The notes under the pieces were generated by a model. That model had not been told where the DNA came from. It made no database searches and was given only the letters and a program-made list of their open reading frames with translations. Made by a program: the position numbers and the translations under genes. A stretch of 64,000 bases of DNA from Fulvimonas soli. GTDB lineage: Bacteria > Pseudomonadota > Gammaproteobacteria > Xanthomonadales > Rhodanobacteraceae. Shown in pieces: positions 48,369-57,641 of the stretch. How positions within the stretch are numbered: the first letter of the stretch is position 1; each line of letters starts with the position of its first letter. The DNA is taken from NCBI RefSeq assembly GCF_003148905.1, contig NZ_QGHC01000009.1, forward strand, positions 1 through 64,000. The letters run 5' to 3'.

Positions 48369-49939
48369 GCGCCGTTCCCCGGCTTGTTGGTCCAGCGCGT
48401 CTGGTAGAGGTCGAAGCGGCGGTCCTTGAGGTTGGTCACCGCGCCGGAGTTGCGCGCGCGCGCCAGGCTGACCAGGCTGAGGTCGGCGAACAGCACCGTC
48501 TCGCTGTTGGGCGTGGAGTCGGCGGCGATGCCGTCGCGCGCGAACGGGAAGTCGCTGGGGGTGAGGATGCAGCTCTGCCCGTACTGGATGTCGAAGTTGT
48601 TGACGCCGGGCAGGTTGCCCACGTTGCCGGACAGCACCACGTAGCACTGGTTCTCGATCGCGCGCGCCTGCGAGCAGTAGCGCACGCGCAGGTAGCCCTC
48701 GCGCACGTCGGTGCAGAACGGCACGAACAGGATCAGCGCGCCCTGGTCGGCGAGGTGGCGCGCCACCTCGGGGAACTCCGAGTCGTAGCAGATCATCACG
48801 CCGACCGGGCCGCAGTCGGTCTGGACGGTGGCCGCGCCGTCGCCGCCGGTGACGTTCCACACCGTGCGCTCGCTGGGCGTGGGGTGCAGCTTCTCGCGCT
48901 CGTGGATCGAGCCGTCGCGCAGGCACACGTAGCAGACGTTGTGGATGTCGCCGTTGGGCTGCGCGGTGGGGTGCGAGCCGCCGACGATGTTGATGTTGTA
49001 GCGCACCGCCAGGTCGCCGAACAGCGCCTTCACCTGCGGCGTGTACTGGCTGAGCTTGCGGATCGCCTCGACCGGCGACAGCTCCTCGTTCTCGATCGAG
49101 AGCAGCTGCAGGGTGATCAGCTCGGGGAAGGTCACGAAGTCGGCGTTGTAGTCGGCCGCGATGTCGACGAAGTACTCCACCTGCGTGGCGAACTCCTCGA
49201 ACGAGCGGATGCGCCGCTGCTGGTACTGCACGGAAGCCACCCGCACCGACTCGGGCAGGCGCTGCGGCGAGGGGATCGAGGGGATGTCCGGCTGGTCGAT
49301 CCGCTGCGGGTTGCGCCACACCAGGTGCGCGGCGTAGCCCAGCGACTCGTGGTCGGACGGCACGTAGGCGCGCAGCACGCCGACCACCTCGAAGCCGTTG
49401 GCGAGCTGGAAGCTCAGCGTGGGATCGCGCCGCCGGCCTTCCACCACCGCCTGCACGTAGGCCTCGGCGCTGCCGTAGCGCGCGGCGTGCCGCGCCAGCC
49501 CGGGGATGCGGCCGCCGAACACGATGCCGCGCAGCTTGAGGTCGGTGCACAGCCGCTTGCGCGCCTGGTACAGGCGCTGGCCGATGCGCAGCCCGCGGTA
49601 GTCCGGGTGCACCACCACCTCCATGCCGTACAGCCAGTCGCCGTCCGCCCTGTGGCGCGAGGCCATGCCGCCGCCGGTGATCTGCGCCCAGGTGTGCGGC
49701 GCCAGCGCGGCGGCCTCGTCGATGCGGAAGGTGGCGCAGTAGCCGACCACCTGGCCCTCGTACTCGGCGACGAACTGGCCTTCGGGGAAATGCGTCTGCT
49801 GGGAGCGCAGCATCTCCGCCGAATGGCCCCACTCGGGCGTGTACACGCGCGCGGTCAGCGCGACCAGCGCGGGGATGTCCTCCGGCCGCGCCGGGCGCAC
49901 CTGCAGCTTCGGGGCTTGCTCGGGAGTCTTCTTCGCCAT
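48365..49939 (-). CDS. GNAT acetyltransferase-carbon/nitrogen hydrolase fusion
   Basis: A 524-residue two-domain protein. Residues 1 to about 205 are a GNAT domain ([20 protein letters not shown], with [16 protein letters not shown] as the acetyl-CoA loop). Residues about 230-520 are a nitrilase-superfamily domain with the Glu-Lys-Cys triad in [17 protein letters not shown] and [10 protein letters not shown]. The fusion family is widespread but its substrate is not established; an amide is expected. It is the first gene of a coupled operon with the CLC channel and hutI. Confidence 0.92.
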   Translation of the reverse strand: MAKKTPEQAPKLQVRPARPEDIPALVALTARVYTPEWGHSAEMLRSQQTHFPEGQFVAEYEGQVVGYCATFRIDEAAALAPHTWAQITGGGMASRHRADGDWLYGMEVVVHPDYRGLRIGQRLYQARKRLCTDLKLRGIVFGGRIPGLARHAARYGSAEAYVQAVVEGRRRDPTLSFQLANGFEVVGVLRAYVPSDHESLGYAAHLVWRNPQRIDQPDIPSIPSPQRLPESVRVASVQYQQRRIRSFEEFATQVEYFVDIAADYNADFVTFPELITLQLLSIENEELSPVEAIRKLSQYTPQVKALFGDLAVRYNINIVGGSHPTAQPNGDIHNVCYVCLRDGSIHEREKLHPTPSERTVWNVTGGDGAATVQTDCGPVGVMICYDSEFPEVARHLADQGALILFVPFCTDVREGYLRVRYCSQARAIENQCYVVLSGNVGNLPGVNNFDIQYGQSCILTPSDFPFARDGIAADSTPNSETVLFADLSLVSLARARNSGAVTNLKDRRFDLYQTRWTNKPGNGA

Positions 49940-49990
49940 CGGCGCATTATGCCGCAGCGCGCATCGCGCCCGACCGACGCCGTGGCGCGG

Positions 49991-50098
49991 GATCGCGGCC
50001 TCCGGCCGCGAAAGGTTTCTCCAGCCATTCCCCGACTTCCGCCTGTCCGGCAGTCCTCGCCGACAACGGTGCGGGGCACGCCACTCCAGCGGCGGGCA
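49991..50098. repeat. Shortened composite repeat, family 1 copy d
   Basis: A collapsed element GATCGCGGCCTCCGGCCGCG at 49991-50010 looks like a left half joined directly to a right half of the GTGGGAGC-type inverted pair. After 57 bases comes GGTGCGGGGCACGCCACTCC at 50068-50087, a degenerate version of the hairpin at 43474. It lies between the divergent nitrilase and hutF genes. Confidence 0.65.
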
Positions 50099-50134
50099 AT
50101 TACACTGGCGCCTTTCGCCAGTCCGGACCGACGC

Positions 50135-51508
50135 ATGAGCGAGACGACGCCGAACGCAGCAACCTACGTGGCCGACCATGCGTGGCGCGACGGCCGCTGG
50201 CAGGCGGACGCCCGCCTCGCCGTCGATGCGCGCGGCCGTCTCGCGGCGGACGGCGGCGAACCGGCCGAGCGCCTCGGCGCCTGGGTGCTGCCCGGCATGC
50301 CGAACCTGCACTCGCACGCCTTCCAGCGTGCGATGGCCGGGCTGGCCGAGCGCCGCGGCAAGAGCGGCGACAGCTTCTGGACCTGGCGCGAGACCATGTA
50401 CGGCTTCGCCGCCGCGATCGGCCCGGAGGAACTGCAGGCGATCGCCGCGCAGCTCTACGTGGAGATGCTCAAGGCCGGCTACACGCAGGTGTGCGAGTTC
50501 CACTACCTGCACCACCAGCCGGACGGCGCGCCCTACGCGCAGCCCGAGGCGATGTCGCTGGCGCTGGTCGAGGCCGCGCGCGAGGCCGGCATCGCGCTGA
50601 CCCTGCTGCCGGTGCTGTACATGACCGGCGGCTTCGACGGCCGCCCGCTCGCTGCGCGCCAGCGCCGCTTCGGCCACGACGTCTCCGGCTACCTGCGGCT
50701 GCTGGAGGCACTGAAGGCGCACGAGGGCGACGACCTGCGCGTGGGCATCGCGCTGCACTCGCTGCGCGCGGTGCCGGAGGAGGCGATGCGCGCGGTGCTG
50801 GCCGCCGGCGCGGCGCGCGACCTGCCGGTGCACATCCACATCGCCGAGCAGATCGGCGAGGTGCAGGACTGCCTGGCGGTACGCGGCGCGCGGCCGGTGG
50901 AATGGCTGCTCGACCACGCCGAGGTGGACGCGCGCTGGACGCTGGTGCACGCCACCCACCTCACCGGCCACGAGACCGCGCGGCTGGCGCGCAGCGGCGC
51001 GGTGGCGGGCCTGTGCCCGACCACCGAGGCCAACCTCGGCGACGGCCTGTTCCCGCTGGCCGACTACCTCGATGCGGGCGGCGCGCTCGGCATCGGCTCG
51101 GACTCGCACATCTCCGTCTCGCCGGTGGAGGAGCTGCGCTGGCTGGAATACGGCCAGCGGCTCGCCACGCGCCACCGCAACATCGCCGCGCGCGCGGCGG
51201 GCGACAGCGTGGGCGCCACGCTGTGGCGCGCCGCCCTGCGCGGCGGCGCGCAGGCGGCGGGCCTGCCGCTGGGCGAGCTGCGCGCGGGGATGCGCGCCGA
51301 CCTGCTGGTGCTGGACGAGCGCGCGCCGCTGCTCGCCGCGCGCGACGAGACCTCGCTGCTGGACAGCTTCGTGTTCGCCGGCAACGCGCCGCTGGTGCGC
51401 GACGTGATGTGCGGCGGCCGCTGGCAGGTGCGCGACTTCCGTCACCGCGACGAGGAGCGCATCGCGGCGCGCTACCGCCGCACGGTGGAGCGGCTGGCCG
51501 GGGGCTGA
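50135..51508 (+). CDS. hutF: Formimidoylglutamate deiminase
   Basis: A 457-residue amidohydrolase that deaminates N-formimino-glutamate to N-formylglutamate. Metal ligands lie in [27 protein letters not shown] and [10 protein letters not shown]. The [17 protein letters not shown] segment is specific for HutF. Presence of HutF predicts the five-step histidine route via formylglutamate and HutG, which is not in this window. It is divergent from the nitrilase-CLC-hutI operon. Confidence 0.94.
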   Translation: MSETTPNAATYVADHAWRDGRWQADARLAVDARGRLAADGGEPAERLGAWVLPGMPNLHSHAFQRAMAGLAERRGKSGDSFWTWRETMYGFAAAIGPEELQAIAAQLYVEMLKAGYTQVCEFHYLHHQPDGAPYAQPEAMSLALVEAAREAGIALTLLPVLYMTGGFDGRPLAARQRRFGHDVSGYLRLLEALKAHEGDDLRVGIALHSLRAVPEEAMRAVLAAGAARDLPVHIHIAEQIGEVQDCLAVRGARPVEWLLDHAEVDARWTLVHATHLTGHETARLARSGAVAGLCPTTEANLGDGLFPLADYLDAGGALGIGSDSHISVSPVEELRWLEYGQRLATRHRNIAARAAGDSVGATLWRAALRGGAQAAGLPLGELRAGMRADLLVLDERAPLLAARDETSLLDSFVFAGNAPLVRDVMCGGRWQVRDFRHRDEERIAARYRRTVERLAGG

Positions 51509-51756
51509 GCCGCCGCGGGCCGGGAAGCGGCCGGCAGCGTGCGCGCCGACGTCCCGCGTCGATGTTCGTGCGTCCGCGCGGTTGCCGCGGCCGACGAACA
51601 GGACCGGCAAGGAGCGTGCGGAAAGCCGCGCGCCGCGCCGGGCCTTTCCGCCCGCCGCGCGAGCGCCTCGCCCGTTCCGAGGCAGCCGGACCCTGCGCGG
51701 GCCTAGAATGCCCCGGCGGCGGGCGCGGGCCCGCGCACCGTCGGGGGAGGGGTTCC

Positions 51757-52168
51757 ATGCAGGCGTGCAACGATCTGGGCAAGCTGGTGCTGCGCGTGGC
51801 GCTGGGCGCGCTGATCCTGTTCCATGGCGTCTCCAAGCTGATCCACGGGCCGGGCTTCGTGGTGCAGCAGCTGGCCCGGGCCGGCCTGCCCACCGCGCTG
51901 GCCTACGGCGCCTACGTCGGCGAGGTGGCCGCGCCGCTGCTGGTCATGCTCGGCCTCTGGACCCGGCCGGCGGCCGGCGGCGCTGGTCATCGCGGTCAAC
52001 ATGCTGGTGGCGATCGCGCTGGTGCACCTGGGACAGTTCTTCACGCTGGCCGACACCGGCGGCTGGGCGCTGGAGCTGCAGGGCATGTACCTGGGCGCCG
52101 CGCTGGCCGTCGCGCTGCTGGGCGCCGGCCGTTTCAGCGCAGGCGGCAGCGGCGGGCGCTGGAACTGA
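51757..52168 (+). pseudogene. DoxX-family membrane protein, frameshifted
   Basis: A DoxX-type four-helix protein. The first frame gives [19 protein letters not shown] and further to GLWTRPA; the second continues [21 protein letters not shown] and [21 protein letters not shown], ending at TGA 52166. The switch occurs at a perfect tandem duplication of CCGGCGG (51967-51973 and 51974-51980). Removing one copy restores a normal 134-residue frame. It is therefore a recent frameshift, a sequencing slip, or a reversible on/off site. Confidence 0.8.
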
Positions 52169-52278
52169 ACCGTTCCCCCGGCGCGGACTGAACGGGGGCC
52201 ATCGGGGATGGGCGCGGCGGTCGTCGCCCGCCGCGCTGCGGCGTTCCGGGGAGCACGTTCCCCAAGCAGGAGTGTCCC

Positions 52279-52446
52279 ATGCGCCGCATCGCCTCCGTCC
52301 TGTTGCTTTCCACCTTGCTGCTGGGCACCGGCCTGTCGCTGACCGGCTGCGTGGTGGTGCCGCCGCGCGAGCATGCGCGGGTCTGGGTGCCCGGCCACTG
52401 GGCCGGCCCGCACACCTGGGTGGATGGCCACTGGCGCTACCGCTGA
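52279..52446 (+). CDS. Small WxxGHW-repeat lipoprotein
   Basis: A 55-residue protein. The lipoprotein leader has core LLLSTLLLGTGLSLTGC with lipidated Cys at residue 24. The short mature part has two copies of a Trp-x-x-Gly-His-Trp motif (VWVPGHW and TWVDGHW) and ends YR. Such motifs occur in YXWXGHW-repeat envelope proteins. AGGAG precedes the ATG by 7 bases. Function unknown. Confidence 0.8.
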   Translation: MRRIASVLLLSTLLLGTGLSLTGCVVVPPREHARVWVPGHWAGPHTWVDGHWRYR

Positions 52447-52449
52447 GCC

Positions 52450-53364
52450 TCAGCCCGGCTGGCGCAGCCGCTCGCGCAGGAAGTCGACGAACACGCGCAG
52501 CTTCGGCGGCACCTGGAAGCGGCTGGGGTAGTACAGGTAGAAGCCGTCGAACGGCGGCAGCCAGTCGTCCAGCACGCTTTCCAGCCGGCCGTCGGCCAGC
52601 GCCTCGCGCGCGAACGGCTCCAGCACGTTGGCCAGGCCGATGCCGTCGAGCGCGGCGCGCAGCGCCAGCGGAAGGTTGTTGACGGTGAGCCGGCCGTTCA
52701 CCGCGATCTCGAACCAGCGGCCCCTGCGGGGGCCGCTCCTGTGCGCGAACTCCCAGCGGTACAGCGCGCCGCTGCTGACGTGGCGGAAGTTCACGCAGTC
52801 GTGGCGCTGCAGGTCCTCCGGCCGTGCGGGCCGGCCGTGCCGCGCGAGGTAGGCGGGCGAGCCCACCACCAGCGTGCGCATCGGGCCGCCCACCGGCACC
52901 GCCACCATGTCGCGCTGCAGGCGCTCGCCCAGGCGGATGCCGGCGTCGAAACCCCCGGCGACCAGGTCGGTCAGCCCGTTGTCGACGTGGATGTCCAGCC
53001 GCACGTCGGGCCAGCGCGCCATGAACTCGCCGAGCAGCGGGTCCAGCAGCGAGGTGGCCACCACGTCCGGCACGGTCAGCCGCAGCAGGCCGGCGGGGCG
53101 GTCGCCGTGCTGGCGCAGGGCGTCCAGCGCCGCGTCCAGCTCGTTGAGCGCGGGCGCGATCCGCTGCAGCAGCTCGCGGCCGGCCTCGGTGAGGCCGACC
53201 CGCCGCGTGGTGCGGTGGAGCAGGCGCGTGCCGGTGTCCTGCTCCAGCCGGCGCAGGGTCTGGCTCAGCGCCGAGGCGGTGACGTCCAGCGCCGCCGCGG
53301 CGCGGGTGAAGCTGCCGTGCTCGGCGATGGCGCGGAAGGTGCGCAGGGCGTAGTCGTCGCGCAT
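52450..53364 (-). CDS. LysR-family regulator
   Basis: A 304-residue LysR regulator of the CrgA/AaeR-like group. The helix-turn-helix is at about 17-45 (GSFTRAAAALDVTASALSQ). The effector domain carries VDNGLTDLVAGGFDAGIRLGE and HDCVNFR, typical of this subgroup. It ends three bases from the stop of the small lipoprotein (convergent). It is divergent from the aldo/keto reductase and probably controls it. Confidence 0.9.
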   Translation of the reverse strand: MRDDYALRTFRAIAEHGSFTRAAAALDVTASALSQTLRRLEQDTGTRLLHRTTRRVGLTEAGRELLQRIAPALNELDAALDALRQHGDRPAGLLRLTVPDVVATSLLDPLLGEFMARWPDVRLDIHVDNGLTDLVAGGFDAGIRLGERLQRDMVAVPVGGPMRTLVVGSPAYLARHGRPARPEDLQRHDCVNFRHVSSGALYRWEFAHRSGPRRGRWFEIAVNGRLTVNNLPLALRAALDGIGLANVLEPFAREALADGRLESVLDDWLPPFDGFYLYYPSRFQVPPKLRVFVDFLRERLRQPG

Positions 53365-53520
53365 GGGGGGCTCCGGAAGGTGCGGCGGCAACGGGCCTCC
53401 AGGTCCGCGTCTTCCGGAGGCCGCGGTGGAGGCCCGCTGCCGCGGGGCGTGGCGCCGCGCCGCGGGCTGGTTCGCGGATCCTCCGGCAGGGGCGCGGCGG
53501 GGCCTGGATTGATTATTCGA

Positions 53521-53540
53521 GCTTAAAGACGCTTCAAGAT
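53521..53540. promoter_or_regulatory. Candidate LysR site upstream of aldo/keto reductase
   Basis: A tandem GCTTAAAGAC-GCTTCAAGAT lies in the only AT-rich part of the 247-bp divergent gap between lysR and the reductase gene. Each unit contains a CTTNAAG core. Regulation by the adjacent LysR is a guess. Confidence 0.35.
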
Positions 53541-53611
53541 GCTGGCGGTTTTTCGCGGCAATGGCAAGGCGCAGACTGGCCCCGTCTTCACCACACCGAG
53601 GGAGTACCGCC

Positions 53612-54730
53612 ATGCCGCTCGACCAGTACTACACCCTGGGCCGCTCCGGCCTTCGCGTCAGCCGCCTCGCGCTCGGCACCATGACCTTCGGCGAGGACTG
53701 GGGCTGGGGCGCGGCGGAGGACACCGCCCGCGCGATGTTCGACCGCTACCTCGAGGCCGGCGGCAACTTCATCGACACCGCCGACCTGTACACCGAAGGC
53801 AGCAGCGAGCGCCTGCTGGGCAGGTTCATCGAGCAGAGCGGCACGCGCGACCGCGTGGTGCTCGCCACCAAGTTCACCTACAACGCGCAGCCCGGCGACC
53901 CCAACGCCGGCGGCAACGGCCGCAAGAACATCATGCGCGCGGTGGAGGGCTCGCTGCGCCGCCTGCGCACCGACTACATCGACCTGTACCTGCTGCACAC
54001 CTGGGACCGCCTCACCCCGGCGGAGGAAGTGGTGCGCACGCTGGACGACCTGGTGCGCGCGGGCAAGATCCGCTACGCCGGCCTGTCCGACGTGCCGGCC
54101 TGGTACGCCGCGCGGGCGCAGACCTTCGCCGAGGCGCACGCGCTGTCGCCGCTGGTCGGCCTGCAGCTGGAATACTCGCTGGCCGAGCGCAACATCGAGC
54201 ACGAGTTCGTGCCGCTGGCGCTCGAGCTGGGCATGGGCATCACCGCGTGGAGCCCGCTGGCGATGGGCCTGCTCTCCGGCAAGTACCGGCCGAGCGAGGG
54301 CGGCGGCACGGGCGAGGGGCGGCTGGCCAAGATCGGCGACCTGCCGGGCTTCCGCCGCTTCACCGAGCGCAACTGGGGCATCGTCGCCGCGCTGGAGGAG
54401 GTGGCCGGGGCGATCGGCCGGCCGATGGCGCAGGTGGCGCTGAACTGGGTCGCCACGCGGCCGGCCGTGGGCTCGGTGATCGTCGGCGCGACCAAGCTGG
54501 CGCAGCTCGACGACAATCTCGCCGCGCTGTCCTTCGAGATTCCCGCCGAGCTGCGCGCGAAGCTCGACGCCGCCAGCGCACCGGAGACGCCGTTCCCGTA
54601 CTGGTTCTTCGGCGACGCGCAGCAGACGCGCATCCATGGCGGCGCGGCGGTGGGCAGCAAGCCGGCGGGCTACGCGCCGCCGGTGTGGGTGGGCCGCGTC
54701 GAGGCGCGCGCCTTCAAGGCCGACCGCTGA
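53612..54730 (+). CDS. Aldo/keto reductase
   Basis: A 372-residue NADPH-dependent TIM-barrel reductase. The tetrad is visible: Asp in FIDTADLYTEG, Tyr in the same segment, Lys in LATKFTY and His in LYLLHTWD. It belongs to the long AKR subgroup that acts on varied aldehydes and ketones. GAGGGAG precedes the ATG at 53612. An alpha/beta hydrolase gene follows after 69 bp on the same strand, possibly co-transcribed. Confidence 0.93.
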   Translation: MPLDQYYTLGRSGLRVSRLALGTMTFGEDWGWGAAEDTARAMFDRYLEAGGNFIDTADLYTEGSSERLLGRFIEQSGTRDRVVLATKFTYNAQPGDPNAGGNGRKNIMRAVEGSLRRLRTDYIDLYLLHTWDRLTPAEEVVRTLDDLVRAGKIRYAGLSDVPAWYAARAQTFAEAHALSPLVGLQLEYSLAERNIEHEFVPLALELGMGITAWSPLAMGLLSGKYRPSEGGGTGEGRLAKIGDLPGFRRFTERNWGIVAALEEVAGAIGRPMAQVALNWVATRPAVGSVIVGATKLAQLDDNLAALSFEIPAELRAKLDAASAPETPFPYWFFGDAQQTRIHGGAAVGSKPAGYAPPVWVGRVEARAFKADR

Positions 54731-54799
54731 GTCTCTCCCGCCGGTGCGGCCTGGCCGCGCCGGCGGGAGTTCCCCGCTTTTCCTTTCGAGGAACCGGAC

Positions 54800-55639
54800 A
54801 TGACCGCCATCACGCAACGCCACGTCGAGGTCGAGGGAGCGTGCCTGTACGTCGAGCAGGCCGGGCAGGGCGAGCCGATCGCCATGCTGCACGGCTTCCT
54901 GGTCGACAGTGGCCAGTGGGACGCCGAGTTCGCCGCGCTGGCGCGCAGCCATCGCGTGCTGCGCTACGACGCGCGCGGCTTCGGCCGCTCCGGCATCGCG
55001 CCGGGGCCATACGCGCACCACGAGGACCTCGCCGCGGTGCTGGACGCCTGCGGCGTCGGGCGCACGGCGCTGCTCGCCTGCTCGGGCGGCGCGGCGACCG
55101 CGCTGGACTTCGCGCTGGCGCATCCGCGGCGGGTGAGCGCGCTGGTCCTCGTCGGCGCGGGCTACTGGGGCCGCTTCGCCAGCGCCACGCCGGCGGCGCG
55201 CGCCTTCCTGCAGGCGCTCGGCGCCTTCGACGTCGCCGGCCTAGTCGACAGCTCGCTGCGCGCCTTCACCGACGGGCCGCGCCGCGCGCCGGATCAGGTC
55301 GATCCCGGCGTGCGCCGCCGCGTCGAGGCGATGACGGAGCGGCTGTTCCGCCGCGAGGCGAGCTACTGGACGCGCGCCGCGCAGGACCAGCGCGTGCCGC
55401 AGCCTTCCGCGCTGGAGCGGCTCGACGGGATCGCCGCGCCCACGCTGCTGCTGGTGGGCGGCGAGGACCAGCCCGAGGTGCTGGCCCTGTCCGAGGCGCT
55501 GGCCGCCGGCATCCGCGGCGCGCGGCTGCAGGTGGTGCCCGGCGCCGGCCATCACGCCAACCTGGAGGCGCCCGGCCCGGTGCTGGACGCGATCCGCGGC
55601 TGGCTGGCGCGCTCAGCGCGTGAAGCGGAAACCACCTAG
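54800..55639 (+). CDS. Alpha/beta hydrolase
   Basis: A 279-residue enzyme. The oxyanion HGFL lies after strand 3. The nucleophile elbow reads ACSGGA rather than GxSxG, so the first Gly is Ala. Asp is in VGGEDQPE and His is in GAGHHANLEAPG. The substrate is unknown, with esterase or haloperoxidase-like activity possible. The last 27 bp overlap the 3' end of the convergent lipoprotein gene. Confidence 0.9.
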   Translation: MTAITQRHVEVEGACLYVEQAGQGEPIAMLHGFLVDSGQWDAEFAALARSHRVLRYDARGFGRSGIAPGPYAHHEDLAAVLDACGVGRTALLACSGGAATALDFALAHPRRVSALVLVGAGYWGRFASATPAARAFLQALGAFDVAGLVDSSLRAFTDGPRRAPDQVDPGVRRRVEAMTERLFRREASYWTRAAQDQRVPQPSALERLDGIAAPTLLLVGGEDQPEVLALSEALAAGIRGARLQVVPGAGHHANLEAPGPVLDAIRGWLARSAREAETT

Positions 55640-56233
55640 CCAGCCGCGCATGCGCTGCAGCGCCTGGCGCCGGTCGAACGGCGGCGTGGCGGGCGGCTCG
55701 TAGACCTGCGGGTCGGTGCCGGCGATCCACAGGTCGATCGCGTAGCAGCGGCCGGCGTGCACGGCGCGGTACGCCTCCACGTCGAGGTAGTGGCTCATCG
55801 CCGCGTCGGCGGCGTGGAAGCGCACGAAATCGCCGTCGCCGACGCGCACATGGCCGGTTTCGCCGCCGGCCCCGGCCGGCGGCGCGGTGCACCGCGCCAC
55901 TTCGGACGGCTGCGCGCTGGCGCCGATGCGCAGCTCGGCCGCGGTGATCCCGTTGGAGCCCGGCACGACCAGCGCGAGCAGCGCCTCGCCCCGGCTGCCG
56001 GGCGCGGCGTAGCTCTTCCAGCCGGCGTCGTCGAAGTAGCCGCGGCGGAAGTCGTGGCGGACCTCGGCGTCGGCGGGCAGCGCGATGCGGAAGCCGTGGC
56101 GCTCGTCGACGTAGGCCGCCGCCTCGCGGTGCGCGGCGGCGCCCGGCGGGGCGGCGGGAGCATCGCCGGCGCGGCGGCCGCAGCCGGCCAGGGCCAGGGC
56201 GAGCAGGACGGACAGCGGGCGCCGGGTGCGCAT
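55613..56233 (-). CDS. Predicted lipoprotein of unknown function
   Basis: A 206-residue protein. The leader MRTRRPLSVLLALALAGC has a lipobox LAGC with Cys at residue 18, followed by a Pro/Ala linker. The mature domain is compact and beta-rich (YVDERHGFRIALPADAEV, LLALVVPGSNGIT, YLDVEAYRAVHAGRCYAID), with two conserved-looking Cys. No family can be named. Its 3' end overlaps the hydrolase gene on the other strand. Confidence 0.78.
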   Translation of the reverse strand: MRTRRPLSVLLALALAGCGRRAGDAPAAPPGAAAHREAAAYVDERHGFRIALPADAEVRHDFRRGYFDDAGWKSYAAPGSRGEALLALVVPGSNGITAAELRIGASAQPSEVARCTAPPAGAGGETGHVRVGDGDFVRFHAADAAMSHYLDVEAYRAVHAGRCYAIDLWIAGTDPQVYEPPATPPFDRRQALQRMRGWLGGFRFTR

Positions 56234-56368
56234 GGGGACTCCTCTCGATGCACGGCGGCAACGTCGTCCATCCTGCCACGGCCGCGCGGAAGCGGACGCG
56301 CACGCGCGGGCTGCGCAAGCGCCGCGGGATTTGCCACACTGCGCGTTCCGTTCCGGCCGCTTCCCCGC

Positions 56369-57355
56369 ATGCGTTCCAGTCCGCTCTCCGCCGTGGGGCT
56401 CGCGCTCTGCTCGGCGCTGTTCTTCACGCTCACCTACGTGCTCAACCGCGGCCTGGTCGCCGGCGGCGGGCACTGGGCGTGGGCGGTGATCCTGCGCTAC
56501 CTGTTCACCCTGCCGCTGCTGGCCGTGGTGCTGCCGCTGCAGGGCGGCCTGGGCGAGCTGCCGCGCGAGCTGCGCCGGCATCCGCGCGCGTGGCTCGCAT
56601 GGAGCGCCGTGGGCTTCGTGCTGTTCGGCGTGCCGCTGACCTGGGCGGCCGGCAGCGGGCCGTCGTGGCTGGTGGCCGGCAGCTTCCAGACCACCGTGCT
56701 GGCCGGGCCGCTGCTGGCGCCGCTGATCTACCGCGACGCGCGCGCCCGGCTGGCCTGGCCCACGCTGGCGATCGGCGCGCTGATCGTGGCCGGCGTGTTC
56801 GCGCTGCAGTGGGGCCACGCGCAGGGCCACTTGCGCGCGGGCGACTGGCTGGCGGTCGGCGCGGTGGTGCTGGCCGCGTTCGCCTATCCGCTCGGCAACC
56901 GCAAGCTGCTGCTGCACCTGGAGGGTTGCGGCTGCCGCCTCAACGCGACGCAGCGGGTGTTCGGCATGACGCTGTGCAGCTGGGCGCTGTGGCTGCCGCT
57001 GGCCGTCGCGGCGTGGTTCGCGGTGGGGCCGCCCGGCTGGCGCGAGGCGCTGCTGGCCGGCGGCGTGGCGCTGTCCTCGGGCACCATCGCCACAGTGCTG
57101 TTCTTCCGCGCCACCGACAGGGTGCGCGCGCAGCCCACCGCGCTGGCCGCGGTGGAGGCGATGCAGGCGGCCGAGCTGCTGTTCGCCACGCTGCTCGGCG
57201 CGCTGTTCCTCGGCGAGCCCTGGCCGCACGGCTTCGCCGCGCTGGGCGCGCTGGCCATCGTGGCGGGCATCGCGCTGTTCGGCTGGGTGAGCGGGCGCGA
57301 GGCGGCCGGGCACGAGGAGTCGGTGCGCGCGCTGCGCGGCGATCGCGGCGCCTGA
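56369..57355 (+). CDS. EamA/DMT-family transporter (multidrug resistance efflux type)
   Basis: A 328-residue membrane protein with about ten helices in two repeated halves. The N-terminal part contains VGLALCSALFFTLTYVLNRG; the second half has LAAVEAMQAAELLFATLLGALFLGEPWP, the typical EamA end. The substrate is unknown; metabolite or drug export is usual for the superfamily. It stands alone between a divergent lipoprotein gene and a flavin reductase. Confidence 0.88.
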   Translation: MRSSPLSAVGLALCSALFFTLTYVLNRGLVAGGGHWAWAVILRYLFTLPLLAVVLPLQGGLGELPRELRRHPRAWLAWSAVGFVLFGVPLTWAAGSGPSWLVAGSFQTTVLAGPLLAPLIYRDARARLAWPTLAIGALIVAGVFALQWGHAQGHLRAGDWLAVGAVVLAAFAYPLGNRKLLLHLEGCGCRLNATQRVFGMTLCSWALWLPLAVAAWFAVGPPGWREALLAGGVALSSGTIATVLFFRATDRVRAQPTALAAVEAMQAAELLFATLLGALFLGEPWPHGFAALGALAIVAGIALFGWVSGREAAGHEESVRALRGDRGA

Positions 57356-57641
57356 GGCGCCCGGCGGCGGCGGCGCGCGGGTCGTCGAATCCGCGCCATG
57401 CGATTCGCTGCCGCGGTGGCGGCGCCTTGCCTTGCGGTCGATGCCGAAGGCGCGATGACACGCCGTGTGCCGCCGCAGCGGATGCGCCACGGGGGCAATG
57501 CCCGTCGTCGGCGGTACATTAGGGCCGTGCTGCAACAGCCGGGCCCGCGCCGCCGCACCGGGCGGCGGGCCTGCTTCCATGGCACGGCCGGGCCTGCCCG
57601 GCGTCGCCATGGCGGTCCACGCCTCCGCGACGAGCCTTCCC

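Noticed and set aside
48365-49939. Frameshift or misassembly explaining two domains in the GNAT-nitrilase gene
   Set aside because: One continuous frame with intact motifs in both halves and a normal linker; this fusion is a known protein architecture.
50182-52191. Long plus-strand frame running through hutF into the DoxX region
   Set aside because: Its hutF part is out of frame with the recognised enzyme and is low-complexity. Only the last part, from 51757, carries real DoxX sequence, which was annotated separately.
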